From positions 1 to 5,092 of the forward strand of contig CAYJKQ010000042.1 in assembly GCA_964370815.1 (NCBI GenBank): a stretch of 5,092 bases of DNA, read 5' to 3'. This DNA comes from UBA12087 sp964370815 (lineage in GTDB: Bacteria; Chloroflexota; Anaerolineae; Anaerolineales; Villigracilaceae). The translations under genes and the position numbers were made by a program. Of this stretch, positions 1 to 5,092 are shown one piece after another. The notes beneath the pieces were generated by a model. The model saw only the letters and a list, made by a program, of their open reading frames with translations, had not been told where the DNA came from and did no database searches. The stretch's first letter is position 1; each line of letters starts with the position of its first letter.

Positions 1-168
1 CCTTTCCTGGGAAAAGCAGCCAGGACCTGCGGCGGGTACTTTGCGCTATGTCGGGAGGTACTTTTCAGGTTGTGAGATAAGCGATCTACCCAACCTGCAA
101 TTGGCGGGGTTTAAATAATGGATGAATTCGAGGGCTTTGCGTGAGTGGGAGATGAATACCTGGGTCAA
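1..168 (-). pseudogene. Broken 5' end of a second TIR-domain gene
   Basis: From TTG at 168-166 the frame reads (M/L)TQVFISHSRKALEF, matching the first 15 residues of the intact TIR gene (12 of 15 identical, counting TTG as a different residue; 39 of 45 bases). It then leaves the TIR pattern and stops at TAG 48-46. After 34 extra bases (123-90) homology resumes in another frame at 89-54 as VDRLSHNLKSTS, against VDRLANDLKATG in the intact gene (7 of 12 identical; the V, D, R and L codons all differ only synonymously). That second frame stays open to the window edge as SRHSAKYPPQVLAAFPRK, which no longer looks like TIR. It is best read as a degraded tandem paralogue with a frameshifting insertion. 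The rest lies outside the window. Confidence 0.7.
124..168 (-). repeat. 45-bp direct repeat of the TIR gene start
   Basis: Bases 124-168 match 4248-4292 in the same orientation at 39 of 45 positions. The copies are separated by about 4.1 kb, that is by the whole receptor gene. They hold codons 1-15 of the intact and the broken TIR genes. Similarity drops sharply beyond codon 15. Recombination between the copies would delete the receptor gene. Confidence 0.75.
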
Positions 169-3100
169 GGGTTAAGCTCCACCCCGCTCAGGTCCCAGAG
201 CTTGTAGTTATCATATTCGCACACGATCGTATGACTGGCAGCAAGTCCCTGATAGGGATAAGCTACGCTCCCATCAGGATCGAGGGTGACAAAGGCTATC
301 TCATCATTCACAAAAACAGCAATTTTATCTTCCAAAACGACCAGCTTGACTTTGTTGATTGTTTTTTCAATATAGGTGGAGGATGCAATGGTTGGATAAT
401 TATCCTGGGATACCAAATGCCCCAACTCTACCTGACCATTTGGTGAGATTATCAAACTGACTGATCTGTAGCTTTCCCCTTCAACCAATTTATTAATTTC
501 GTAGATACAGTGACCGCCTTCATAACCCGCGCTTGAAACCTGGAACTCGAATTCGGCAGCAAACCTGGAAGAATTGAGTCTGCTCAAATCTACACTTACA
601 TGCTCCTGGTTTAGACTGGTGACGATGAGCTTGCCTTCCTCAAGCCTGGCATTCGGACCGAGTTCTCCGAAATCCCAGGAGTTAAAAGAGGTCTCGAAAA
701 CAGGCTTGGTCATCCAGGCCTCGTTGAGGGCGATCTGGATATCTGAAAGCTTGGGAGTTGGCAGGGAGAATTCGCTGGTGTTCTCACCCGGGTCACGGGT
801 GGTGGCGGTCAGGTAGGGTCCGGTGAATGCCCCGCTTTTGCGTAAAACAAAATTACCATATCCATCAGCCATGACCGCGCCCTCATAATACTTTGCATCC
901 TGGGTGTTGGTGCTGAAGATCTCCACCAGGCAATTCGGGCAGGTCTGACCGGCAGCGATACCGGTTTCCAGATCCACATATAGAATGACTGGCGGCGTTG
1001 AATAGACGAACTGACCACCAGGGTTGACGTTGTAACAAATGCCCGGGCTCATAAGTTTAACCGTGTATATAATGTTTGCGGTCAGATTATTGTCCCTGGC
1101 ATCCAGGCTTATATACTCAATACCACAGCCCCCGACCGTACCGTTGTAGGCAATGATATTATCGGGACCGATGGTGTTGCGGCTGGCATTCTCAGCAAGG
1201 AATATCCCGGCAGCCCTGTTACCCACATTCCAGTCTTCAGCATCCACACCAATTATGCCGACCAGGTTACCTTTAATGATATTGTCCGAACCTGATACTG
1301 CAATGCCATCACTATTGGCACCAACGAAATTGCCTTCGCCGATCTGGCCAAGCCCGATAGCGCGATCCCCGCCGATGGTATTGAAATTTGAATTGCCCTG
1401 AATGGAAATTCCCGGTCCGGAAAAACTTAAGATCCCCAAACCCTTGATGACATTATAGTCAGACCAGATATCAAGCCCCGGGGTCCATTCGCCGCCAACA
1501 TGGGAACCGTTCAAAACGACCCCGGCGTTGCTGGCATCCAGGGTCAGGTAACCCTGGTCGATGACCGGCAGCTGGCTGTAGAGATTGATCGGTTTGGGTT
1601 CGTTCGCAGGGAAAGTGGCTGGATCAAAGGTGATGATATCCCCGCTGCGCGCATCCAACATGGCCTGGCGCAGTGTGCCGGGTCCGTTATCCTCTGCACT
1701 GGTGACTGTAATGGTCTTGCCTCCCAGGGAAGGCTCCCATTCGCAGACATAGGGCATGCTTACATTAGACGTATCGTTCCATTGAGAAGGAGCTACAGGC
1801 CACAAGTAAGCCAGATAATTTTCTCCACCGGGATCATCCTTACGATAATTGTCAGGTTGATTATCAGCCCAATTCGTATACATCCAGGGTTCGCCAGTGA
1901 CCCAGGTCCAGATCCCCTCCTCATTTTCATCTGTTGCTCCCAACCAGATTGAATCTGATGGTATTAATTGGTAAATAAATTGATCCTCCGCGGAATCCTG
2001 GATGGTTGCCAGGTAGCCACCCCTCACTGCACAATCATCCCGGGCGTCCTGCCAGGAATAAGAATTATCCAATAATTGATACTGATGCTGATTGGCGGGA
2101 TTTATTTTTCTTGGATCAGGTGTGTTCGTGACCTGGATGCTGCCATTGGTTGTGGTGGGTATATTTTGGGTTACCCGGGCAGGTGTTGTGGGCAGGTTGA
2201 CTTTCACAAGCCAGAATACCGCTGCACCAATTCCAACAGTCAGGATGGTCAGCACAACACCTATGATCCCAACTCTCCTGCCACCCGGGACCGGCTTTTT
2301 TTGTGACGAGCGCAGCAGTTTGCGGGCTTTTGCCAGTAATACGGTTGCGTCCTTGTAGCCGGGCTGAACCAGCAGGACACTATTCAACAGGTCTGCCGCC
2401 TGCTGGTAATCTTTGGCTGCCAGGGCCTGCAACCCTTCAGAATAATTGGCTTCCAGTTTTTGCGCCTTATTAACCGCTTCGATCTCCGCCATAACCGCCT
2501 GCCGGTTTTCGGGTGCGAGCAGCAGGGTTTCATTCCAGGCTGCCAGGGCGTCTTCGAACTTATGCTCTTTTAGCAGACTTCTGGCGCGGGTGTGCAGCAG
2601 GTTCAACTTGCTATCACGTTCCAGGGCAAGGATACGATTATATCTTTCGAGGAAGACAGGGTTATCCGGCTCTTCAGCCAGCACCTGGTTGAGCAAGGCA
2701 AGCGCATTCTCCCACTTGCCTGCACTCGCAGCCGCATCCGCCAGGTTGAGGACAGACTGGCGTTGCAGCTTTTGTCTGGCCTGGAGGGTGTCTGCCAATT
2801 TGGTTTTCAGGGTAGCATTGCCGGGGTCAGTGGTCAGCCCGGTGTTTAAGATCCCGATCGCATCATCCCAGCGACCTGCGCTGGCAGCCTGGTCGGCACG
2901 CAGGATCATAGCCTTCAACCTGGCACTGTGCTGATCTTTTTTGACCCGGTCTGCTTTGGTCATCAGCTCCTTGTTATCCGGTTCAAGCTGCAGGGCTTCC
3001 TGCAAAGCAGCCAGGGCTTCATCCCAGTCATGCTTCTCGAGCGCATGGTTCACGCGCAGGGTGATGGCACCCAACCAGGCAGCATGTTTGGATTGCAACA

Positions 3101-4292
3101 GGTCTGCCATGCGTTTCTGGATGGCTTTGTCATCCGGTTTCAGATGGAGATATTCCTGCAACCCGGTCAGGGCTGCATCCCAGCGCTGCGTTTTTTCAGC
3201 CTTATCCACCCTGGCAAGGATGGTTTTAAGCTTCTCGTTGAGTTGTTTCGACTGGATATGCGTGATCCTTTGAAGGAGGAACGCATCCTGCGGTGAGGTC
3301 TGCAGGGCTTCGGTCAATAATTCAAGAGCCTGGTCCCAATTCCCGCTTGAAATTTCTGCTTCAGCCCTGCCCATCAAATCATTCAAAACCCGGTCTTTTT
3401 TCCCGGCTTGAATTTTTTCCAGGCGGGAGGCAAGGATTGGGTCATCCGGGCTGTACTTGATGGCTTCGGAGAAAGCAACCAGGGACTGGTCTTCCTCCCC
3501 GGCTGCCAGGTGACTCTCAGCCCGGGATGTGTAAATATTGACCAGGCTCTGGCGGGCAACGGGTTCATCCGCATCGATCCGGAGGATCTCGAGGTAATAG
3601 CGGATGGCGTTTTCAATGCTGCCATCGGCGCGAGCCTGGTTACCGAGAGCCATATTGGCATCACACCAGCCGGCACGTGCCACCGGATCTTCTGAAGAGA
3701 TCTGCAGCGCCTGATGATAGGCTTCGACCGCCTGCGAATATTCCTGTTCCATCAAATGAAGCGCCCCGATGTTGGTGCGGGCTTTCAGGTTACCCGGGTC
3801 GATATTGAGCGCCTGCAGGTAACTTTCAATGGCCTGGCTGGCCTGCCCTCTTTTGCGGTACTCATCCCCGATCTCGATATAGCGGATGGCGATGGGGTTC
3901 TCCGTCGATCTGGTTTCCATACCCATCACTTTCAGGAGGTTCTGATAATGGAGGGCATAGTTTTTTCCCTGCATATCGATGAAATGCAGGTTAAGGGACC
4001 ACATGGGCAGGATGCAGGGCTGATAGAGGACCGGAATGATCTTTATTTCCTGTTCACTGGCGAACAGAAACTCTCTTTCGACCCAATCGGAGACGATCGA
4101 ATTGGGTGACAGGACCACCAGGAAGAACTGGCTGTCCTGGATGGCAGCCTGGATCTCCTGCCGCCAGCGCGTGCCCGGCTCGAGACCGGACAGGTCATAC
4201 CAGACCTCGAAACCGGTGGCTTTCAGGTCATTGGCCAACCGGTCAACGAATTCGAGGTCTTTGCGGGAGTAAGAGATGAATACTTGGGTCAT
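165..4292 (-). CDS. Transmembrane TIR-TPR-lectin-beta-helix receptor-like protein
   Basis: A 1375-residue protein, not matched to a named gene. Domains in order: TIR (1-125), 11 TPR-like units (135-650), a basic stretch and one membrane helix (674-696), a T/P-rich linker (700-730), a C-type lectin domain (730-853), a right-handed beta-helix (859-1075), an Ig-like domain (1096-1177) and a concanavalin-A-like domain (1194-1369). There is no N-terminal signal peptide. Basic residues (KK, RR) lie just before the helix, so the positive-inside rule puts TIR and TPRs in the cytoplasm and the C-terminal half outside. The start at 4292 is chosen because MTQVFISYSRKD is the first TIR strand. The upstream frame reaches a stop at 4367-4365 without another ATG, and no Shine-Dalgarno motif precedes the start. 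Stop is TGA at 167-165. The likely role, inferred from architecture only, is an envelope sensor linked to a TIR effector. Confidence 0.9.
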   Translation of the reverse strand: MTQVFISYSRKDLEFVDRLANDLKATGFEVWYDLSGLEPGTRWRQEIQAAIQDSQFFLVVLSPNSIVSDWVEREFLFASEQEIKIIPVLYQPCILPMWSLNLHFIDMQGKNYALHYQNLLKVMGMETRSTENPIAIRYIEIGDEYRKRGQASQAIESYLQALNIDPGNLKARTNIGALHLMEQEYSQAVEAYHQALQISSEDPVARAGWCDANMALGNQARADGSIENAIRYYLEILRIDADEPVARQSLVNIYTSRAESHLAAGEEDQSLVAFSEAIKYSPDDPILASRLEKIQAGKKDRVLNDLMGRAEAEISSGNWDQALELLTEALQTSPQDAFLLQRITHIQSKQLNEKLKTILARVDKAEKTQRWDAALTGLQEYLHLKPDDKAIQKRMADLLQSKHAAWLGAITLRVNHALEKHDWDEALAALQEALQLEPDNKELMTKADRVKKDQHSARLKAMILRADQAASAGRWDDAIGILNTGLTTDPGNATLKTKLADTLQARQKLQRQSVLNLADAAASAGKWENALALLNQVLAEEPDNPVFLERYNRILALERDSKLNLLHTRARSLLKEHKFEDALAAWNETLLLAPENRQAVMAEIEAVNKAQKLEANYSEGLQALAAKDYQQAADLLNSVLLVQPGYKDATVLLAKARKLLRSSQKKPVPGGRRVGIIGVVLTILTVGIGAAVFWLVKVNLPTTPARVTQNIPTTTNGSIQVTNTPDPRKINPANQHQYQLLDNSYSWQDARDDCAVRGGYLATIQDSAEDQFIYQLIPSDSIWLGATDENEEGIWTWVTGEPWMYTNWADNQPDNYRKDDPGGENYLAYLWPVAPSQWNDTSNVSMPYVCEWEPSLGGKTITVTSAEDNGPGTLRQAMLDARSGDIITFDPATFPANEPKPINLYSQLPVIDQGYLTLDASNAGVVLNGSHVGGEWTPGLDIWSDYNVIKGLGILSFSGPGISIQGNSNFNTIGGDRAIGLGQIGEGNFVGANSDGIAVSGSDNIIKGNLVGIIGVDAEDWNVGNRAAGIFLAENASRNTIGPDNIIAYNGTVGGCGIEYISLDARDNNLTANIIYTVKLMSPGICYNVNPGGQFVYSTPPVILYVDLETGIAAGQTCPNCLVEIFSTNTQDAKYYEGAVMADGYGNFVLRKSGAFTGPYLTATTRDPGENTSEFSLPTPKLSDIQIALNEAWMTKPVFETSFNSWDFGELGPNARLEEGKLIVTSLNQEHVSVDLSRLNSSRFAAEFEFQVSSAGYEGGHCIYEINKLVEGESYRSVSLIISPNGQVELGHLVSQDNYPTIASSTYIEKTINKVKLVVLEDKIAVFVNDEIAFVTLDPDGSVAYPYQGLAASHTIVCEYDNYKLWDLSGVELNP
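177..180 (-). promoter_or_regulatory. Ribosome binding site for the broken TIR copy
   Basis: GGAG at 180-177, inside the last codons of the receptor gene, lies 8 nt before the TTG at 168-166. That TTG overlaps the receptor's TGA stop (167-165) as TTGA. This spacing and overlap are typical of translational coupling and support TTG as the original start of the second TIR gene. It is a better site than anything in front of the intact gene. Confidence 0.5.
186..713 (-). other. Concanavalin-A-like C-terminal domain
   Basis: Residues 1194-1369 begin with PVFETSFNSWDFGE and alternate short beta strands (KLIVTS, FAAEFEFQVSS, VSLIISPNGQVELGH, NKVKLVVLEDKIAVFVNDE) up to YDNYKLWDLSG. This is the pattern of the jelly-roll LamG or DUF1080-like domains, in which the 'W.FG' opening and the final DN-kLW strand are characteristic. 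C1262 and C1358 could form a disulfide between the early and last strands. The family assignment comes from pattern only. The protein ends six residues after this domain with no sorting signal, consistent with anchoring by the internal membrane helix. Confidence 0.6.
762..1718 (-). other. Right-handed beta-helix plus Ig-like domain
   Basis: Residues 859-1075 start with ITVTSAEDNGPGTLRQAMLD, the usual opening of secreted parallel beta-helix repeats. Irregular coils rich in N, G and I follow, such as NTIGG, GNFVGANSDGI, DNIIKGNLVGI and RNTIGPDNIIAYN (NosD/pectate-lyase-like periodic pattern). Residues 1096-1177 then look like the Ig-like domain that often follows such helices: the segment has CPNC, VEIFS, a DGYGNFVL turn and a final NTSEFSLP. 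Such helices form surface adhesins or polysaccharide-binding or -cleaving spikes. No catalytic residues could be assigned, so a binding or structural role is preferred. Confidence 0.78.
1734..2105 (-). other. C-type lectin domain, galactose-type (QPD) calcium site
   Basis: Residues 730-853 carry the C-type lectin signature: YSWQDARDDC helix with C754, GGYLATI (758-764), IWLGATD (782-788), the QPD triplet (812-814) with following N815, GGEN (822-825), WND (838-840), and C850 in YVCEW. QPD, the acidic E824 and WND are the residues that bind Ca2+ and sugar in canonical domains. QPD, rather than EPN, usually goes with galactose or GalNAc preference. Only the outer C754-C850 disulfide is kept; the cysteine expected after GGEN is Y826. 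The ligand itself is an inference. Confidence 0.87.
2205..2273 (-). other. Single transmembrane helix (residues 674-696)
   Basis: About 23 uncharged, mostly aliphatic residues run from V674 to V696 (VGIIGVVLTILTVGIGAAVF followed by WLV). They follow the basic segment KKPVPGGRR and precede K697 and the linker PTTPARVTQNIPTTT. This is the only strongly hydrophobic segment seen in the protein. It implies a type II-like, N-inside orientation. The T/P-rich stretch after it is typical of a flexible spacer on the cell surface. Confidence 0.88.
2340..3890 (-). repeat. TPR array with 34-, 41- then 52-residue spacing
   Basis: Eleven TPR-like helix pairs cover residues 135-650. Aligning on the position of the helix-B proline (P, or its substitute A/S) gives residues 166, 200, 241, 282, 334, 386, 438, 490, 542, 594 and 644. 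The intervals are 34, 41, 41, then six of exactly 52, then 50. The conserved W/F of helix A (W319, W371, W423, W475, W527, F579) keeps the same 52-residue step. Typical unit ends are LQLEPDN, LKPDD, TTDPGN and AEEPDN. The extra residues in the long units look helical and charged (for example KADRVKKDQHSARLKAMI). The array probably forms a long cytoplasmic solenoid or stalk between TIR and membrane, able to bind partners or mediate self-association. Confidence 0.88.
3918..4292 (-). other. TIR domain (residues 1-125) with WxxxE glutamate
   Basis: The core TIR elements are visible in order: strand A with FISYSRKD (5-12), strand B and BB loop with VWYDLSGLEPG (30-40), the following W43..EI helix, strand C with FFLVVLSPNS (56-65), the alpha-C WVERE motif (W70, E74), strand D with KIIPVLY (84-90), and a last strand near LHFID (102-106). 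In NAD+-cleaving TIR domains the glutamate equivalent to E74 (codon 4073-4071) is the catalytic residue, so the domain looks intact and possibly enzymatic. It could instead act only as a scaffold. An N-terminal position in a membrane protein differs from Toll-like receptors, where TIR is C-terminal. Confidence 0.93.
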
Positions 4293-4334
4293 GGAGGTAC
4301 CATTGTTGCTGCCAGTCTCGCTAGATTTGATTTT

Positions 4335-4363
4335 ATTATACAGGTTAAATATGATCTGTTCAT
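4335..4363 (-). promoter_or_regulatory. Candidate promoter of the TIR receptor gene
   Basis: Read on the minus strand, the 85-bp spacer holds a perfect TATAAT at 4340-4335. With a 17-bp spacer, the hexamer at 4363-4358 is ATGAAC, a poor match to TTGACA (3 of 6). Transcription would begin near 4328, giving a leader of roughly 36 nt. That leader has no Shine-Dalgarno motif before the ATG at 4292; the bases just upstream are GGTACCTCC. The gene may thus have its own promoter besides any read-through from the upstream FGE-type gene. The spacer shows no hairpin with a T run. Confidence 0.45.
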
Positions 4364-4377
4364 CTTAAGCAGTACGT

Positions 4378-5092
4378 CTAAGGATGATCATCCCGGGCAC
4401 AGCGGAAGCCGAGATCGTAGTAAGTGTTCCTTGGGAAGTATTTGTTGCGGATTGTTGAGCGAACACCAGGTTGGGTAAACCACCATGAACCACCTCTCAC
4501 GACGCGATTTCCGGACGCACCAAGGTCTTCACGCCCATCATCCGGATTGTATGGATATGGCTTATACAGGCTGCTGACCCACTCCCAGACATTGCCGGAC
4601 ATATCATAAGCGCCGTAAATACTGTTTCCGCTCTGAAAACTGCCAACCACGAGCGTGTCTCCGATGTTGTTATTATAATTAGCCAGCGAATTATCAATCC
4701 CTTCACCCCACGGATAAGTGCGCCCATCGGGTCCACGGGCAGCCTTTTCCCATTCGGCCTCTGTCGGCAGGCGTGCACCCGCCCATTCGCAATATGCCAG
4801 GGCATCTTCCCAGGAGACGAATATTACAGGGTAATTTAAATATGAAGGATCATCATAATAGCTGGAGCGGGTGGCAGAGGAGAGATCTGAGGGGGGCTGG
4901 CAACTTTCTGCTTCAACACAGAAGGTATACATTCCATTGGTGACCTCACTTTGATCGATCCAGAATGAATCCAGGTTGACGTTTACAACCGGTTGTTCGT
5001 CATTATTTTTATAAGCAGTAATATAATCAACACTTCCCATGATAAAAGAACCCTTTGGCACATACAACATTAACATACCATCCGCTGAACGT
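4378..5092 (-). CDS. FGE-sulfatase (SUMF1/EgtB/PvdO) domain protein, 5' partial
   Basis: The frame is open to the window edge, reading R-S-A-D-G before the first in-window Met at 5076. The family motif is usually DGM-x-M-x-YVP-x-G-x-F-x-MGS, so that Met is most likely internal and the gene starts outside. Counting from it, the motifs are YVPKGSFIMGS (5-15), FWIDQSEVTN (38-47), VSWEDALAYCEW (87-98), RLPTEAEWEKAARG (102-115), YPWG (121-124), GNVWEWV (161-167), RVVRGGSWW (191-199) and LGFRCARD (222-229). The positions of the two catalytic cysteines of true formylglycine-generating enzymes (human C336 and C341) hold F200 and V205. It is therefore unlikely to activate sulfatases and may be a binding protein or another oxidoreductase-type member. 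Stop is TAG at 4380-4378, 85 bp before the TIR gene. The missing N-terminus could carry a kinase, TIR or membrane segment. Confidence 0.9.
   Translation of the reverse strand, partial: RSADGMLMLYVPKGSFIMGSVDYITAYKNNDEQPVVNVNLDSFWIDQSEVTNGMYTFCVEAESCQPPSDLSSATRSSYYDDPSYLNYPVIFVSWEDALAYCEWAGARLPTEAEWEKAARGPDGRTYPWGEGIDNSLANYNNNIGDTLVVGSFQSGNSIYGAYDMSGNVWEWVSSLYKPYPYNPDDGREDLGASGNRVVRGGSWWFTQPGVRSTIRNKYFPRNTYYDLGFRCARDDHP

Noticed and set aside
5..25. Small hairpin TCCTGG/CCAGGA with a 9-nt loop as a terminator
   Set aside because: Only six pairs, with no T run in either direction, and it falls in the open second frame of the broken TIR copy.
97..114. NPAN codons in the insertion resembling NPAN at the start of the lectin domain (near 2090-2105)
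   Set aside because: The match covers only about 12 bases and ends abruptly on both sides, so a deletion joining TIR start to lectin domain is not supported.
1500..1952. A 150-codon open frame on the plus strand inside the receptor gene
   Set aside because: It lies antisense to the lectin/beta-helix coding region, whose motifs are unmistakable, and its translation shows no domain pattern.
2446..2934. A 162-codon plus-strand open frame rich in S, R, A and L
   Set aside because: It is antisense to the TPR array. Its repetitive composition is the mirror of the L/A-rich TPR codons, not an independent protein.
4289..4303. Upstream ATG at 4303 as an alternative start or leader peptide
   Set aside because: It is in another frame and stops after four codons (MVPP), overlapping the real start as ATGA. 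It has no ribosome binding site.
4378..4520. Possible diversity-generating retroelement variable region at the C-terminus of the FGE-type protein
   Set aside because: The RGGSWW...GFR region is where such elements diversify targets, but no template repeat or reverse transcriptase is in the window, and codons there are not clearly derived from AAY. It could be revisited with flanking sequence.

Overview
The window holds two genes, both on the minus strand, and a fragment of a third. Transcription therefore runs from high to low coordinates. Proteins like these are typical of large environmental bacterial genomes: a TIR domain joined to TPRs, an FGE-sulfatase domain, and a T/P-rich linker followed by lectin and beta-helix modules. 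The style resembles Chloroflexota (Anaerolineae). That taxonomic guess rests on protein style only; no marker gene is present.

Layout in transcription order. (1) 5092-4378: the 3' part of an FGE-sulfatase (SUMF1/EgtB/PvdO-type) gene. Its reading frame is still open at the window edge, and its active-site cysteines are replaced. (2) 4377-4293: an 85-bp AT-rich spacer with a consensus TATAAT box. (3) 4292-165: a 1375-residue multidomain gene. It encodes a TIR domain, an 11-unit TPR array, one transmembrane helix, a C-type lectin domain, a right-handed beta-helix, an Ig-like domain and a concanavalin-A-like C-terminal domain. (4) 168-1: the start of a second TIR gene. It overlaps the stop codon of the big gene and is broken by a 34-nt insertion and frameshift after codon 15.

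The central object is the 1375-residue protein. Its predicted topology is TIR and TPR inside, three or four adhesive or carbohydrate-binding modules outside. This is the same logic as a Toll-like receptor in the reverse N-to-C order. TIR domains with the WxxxE glutamate often cleave NAD+ or make signalling nucleotides from it. A reasonable hypothesis is an envelope sensor that passes external ligand binding to a TIR effector, for defence, cell-cell recognition or glycan sensing. Nothing in the window proves which. The neighbouring FGE-type protein is probably a non-catalytic binding protein with a lectin-related fold, and the broken TIR copy suggests TIR genes were once tandem here.

No tRNA, rRNA, CRISPR array, transposase or convincing terminator was seen. 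The other long open frames inside the two genes, on either strand, are treated as non-coding shadows.
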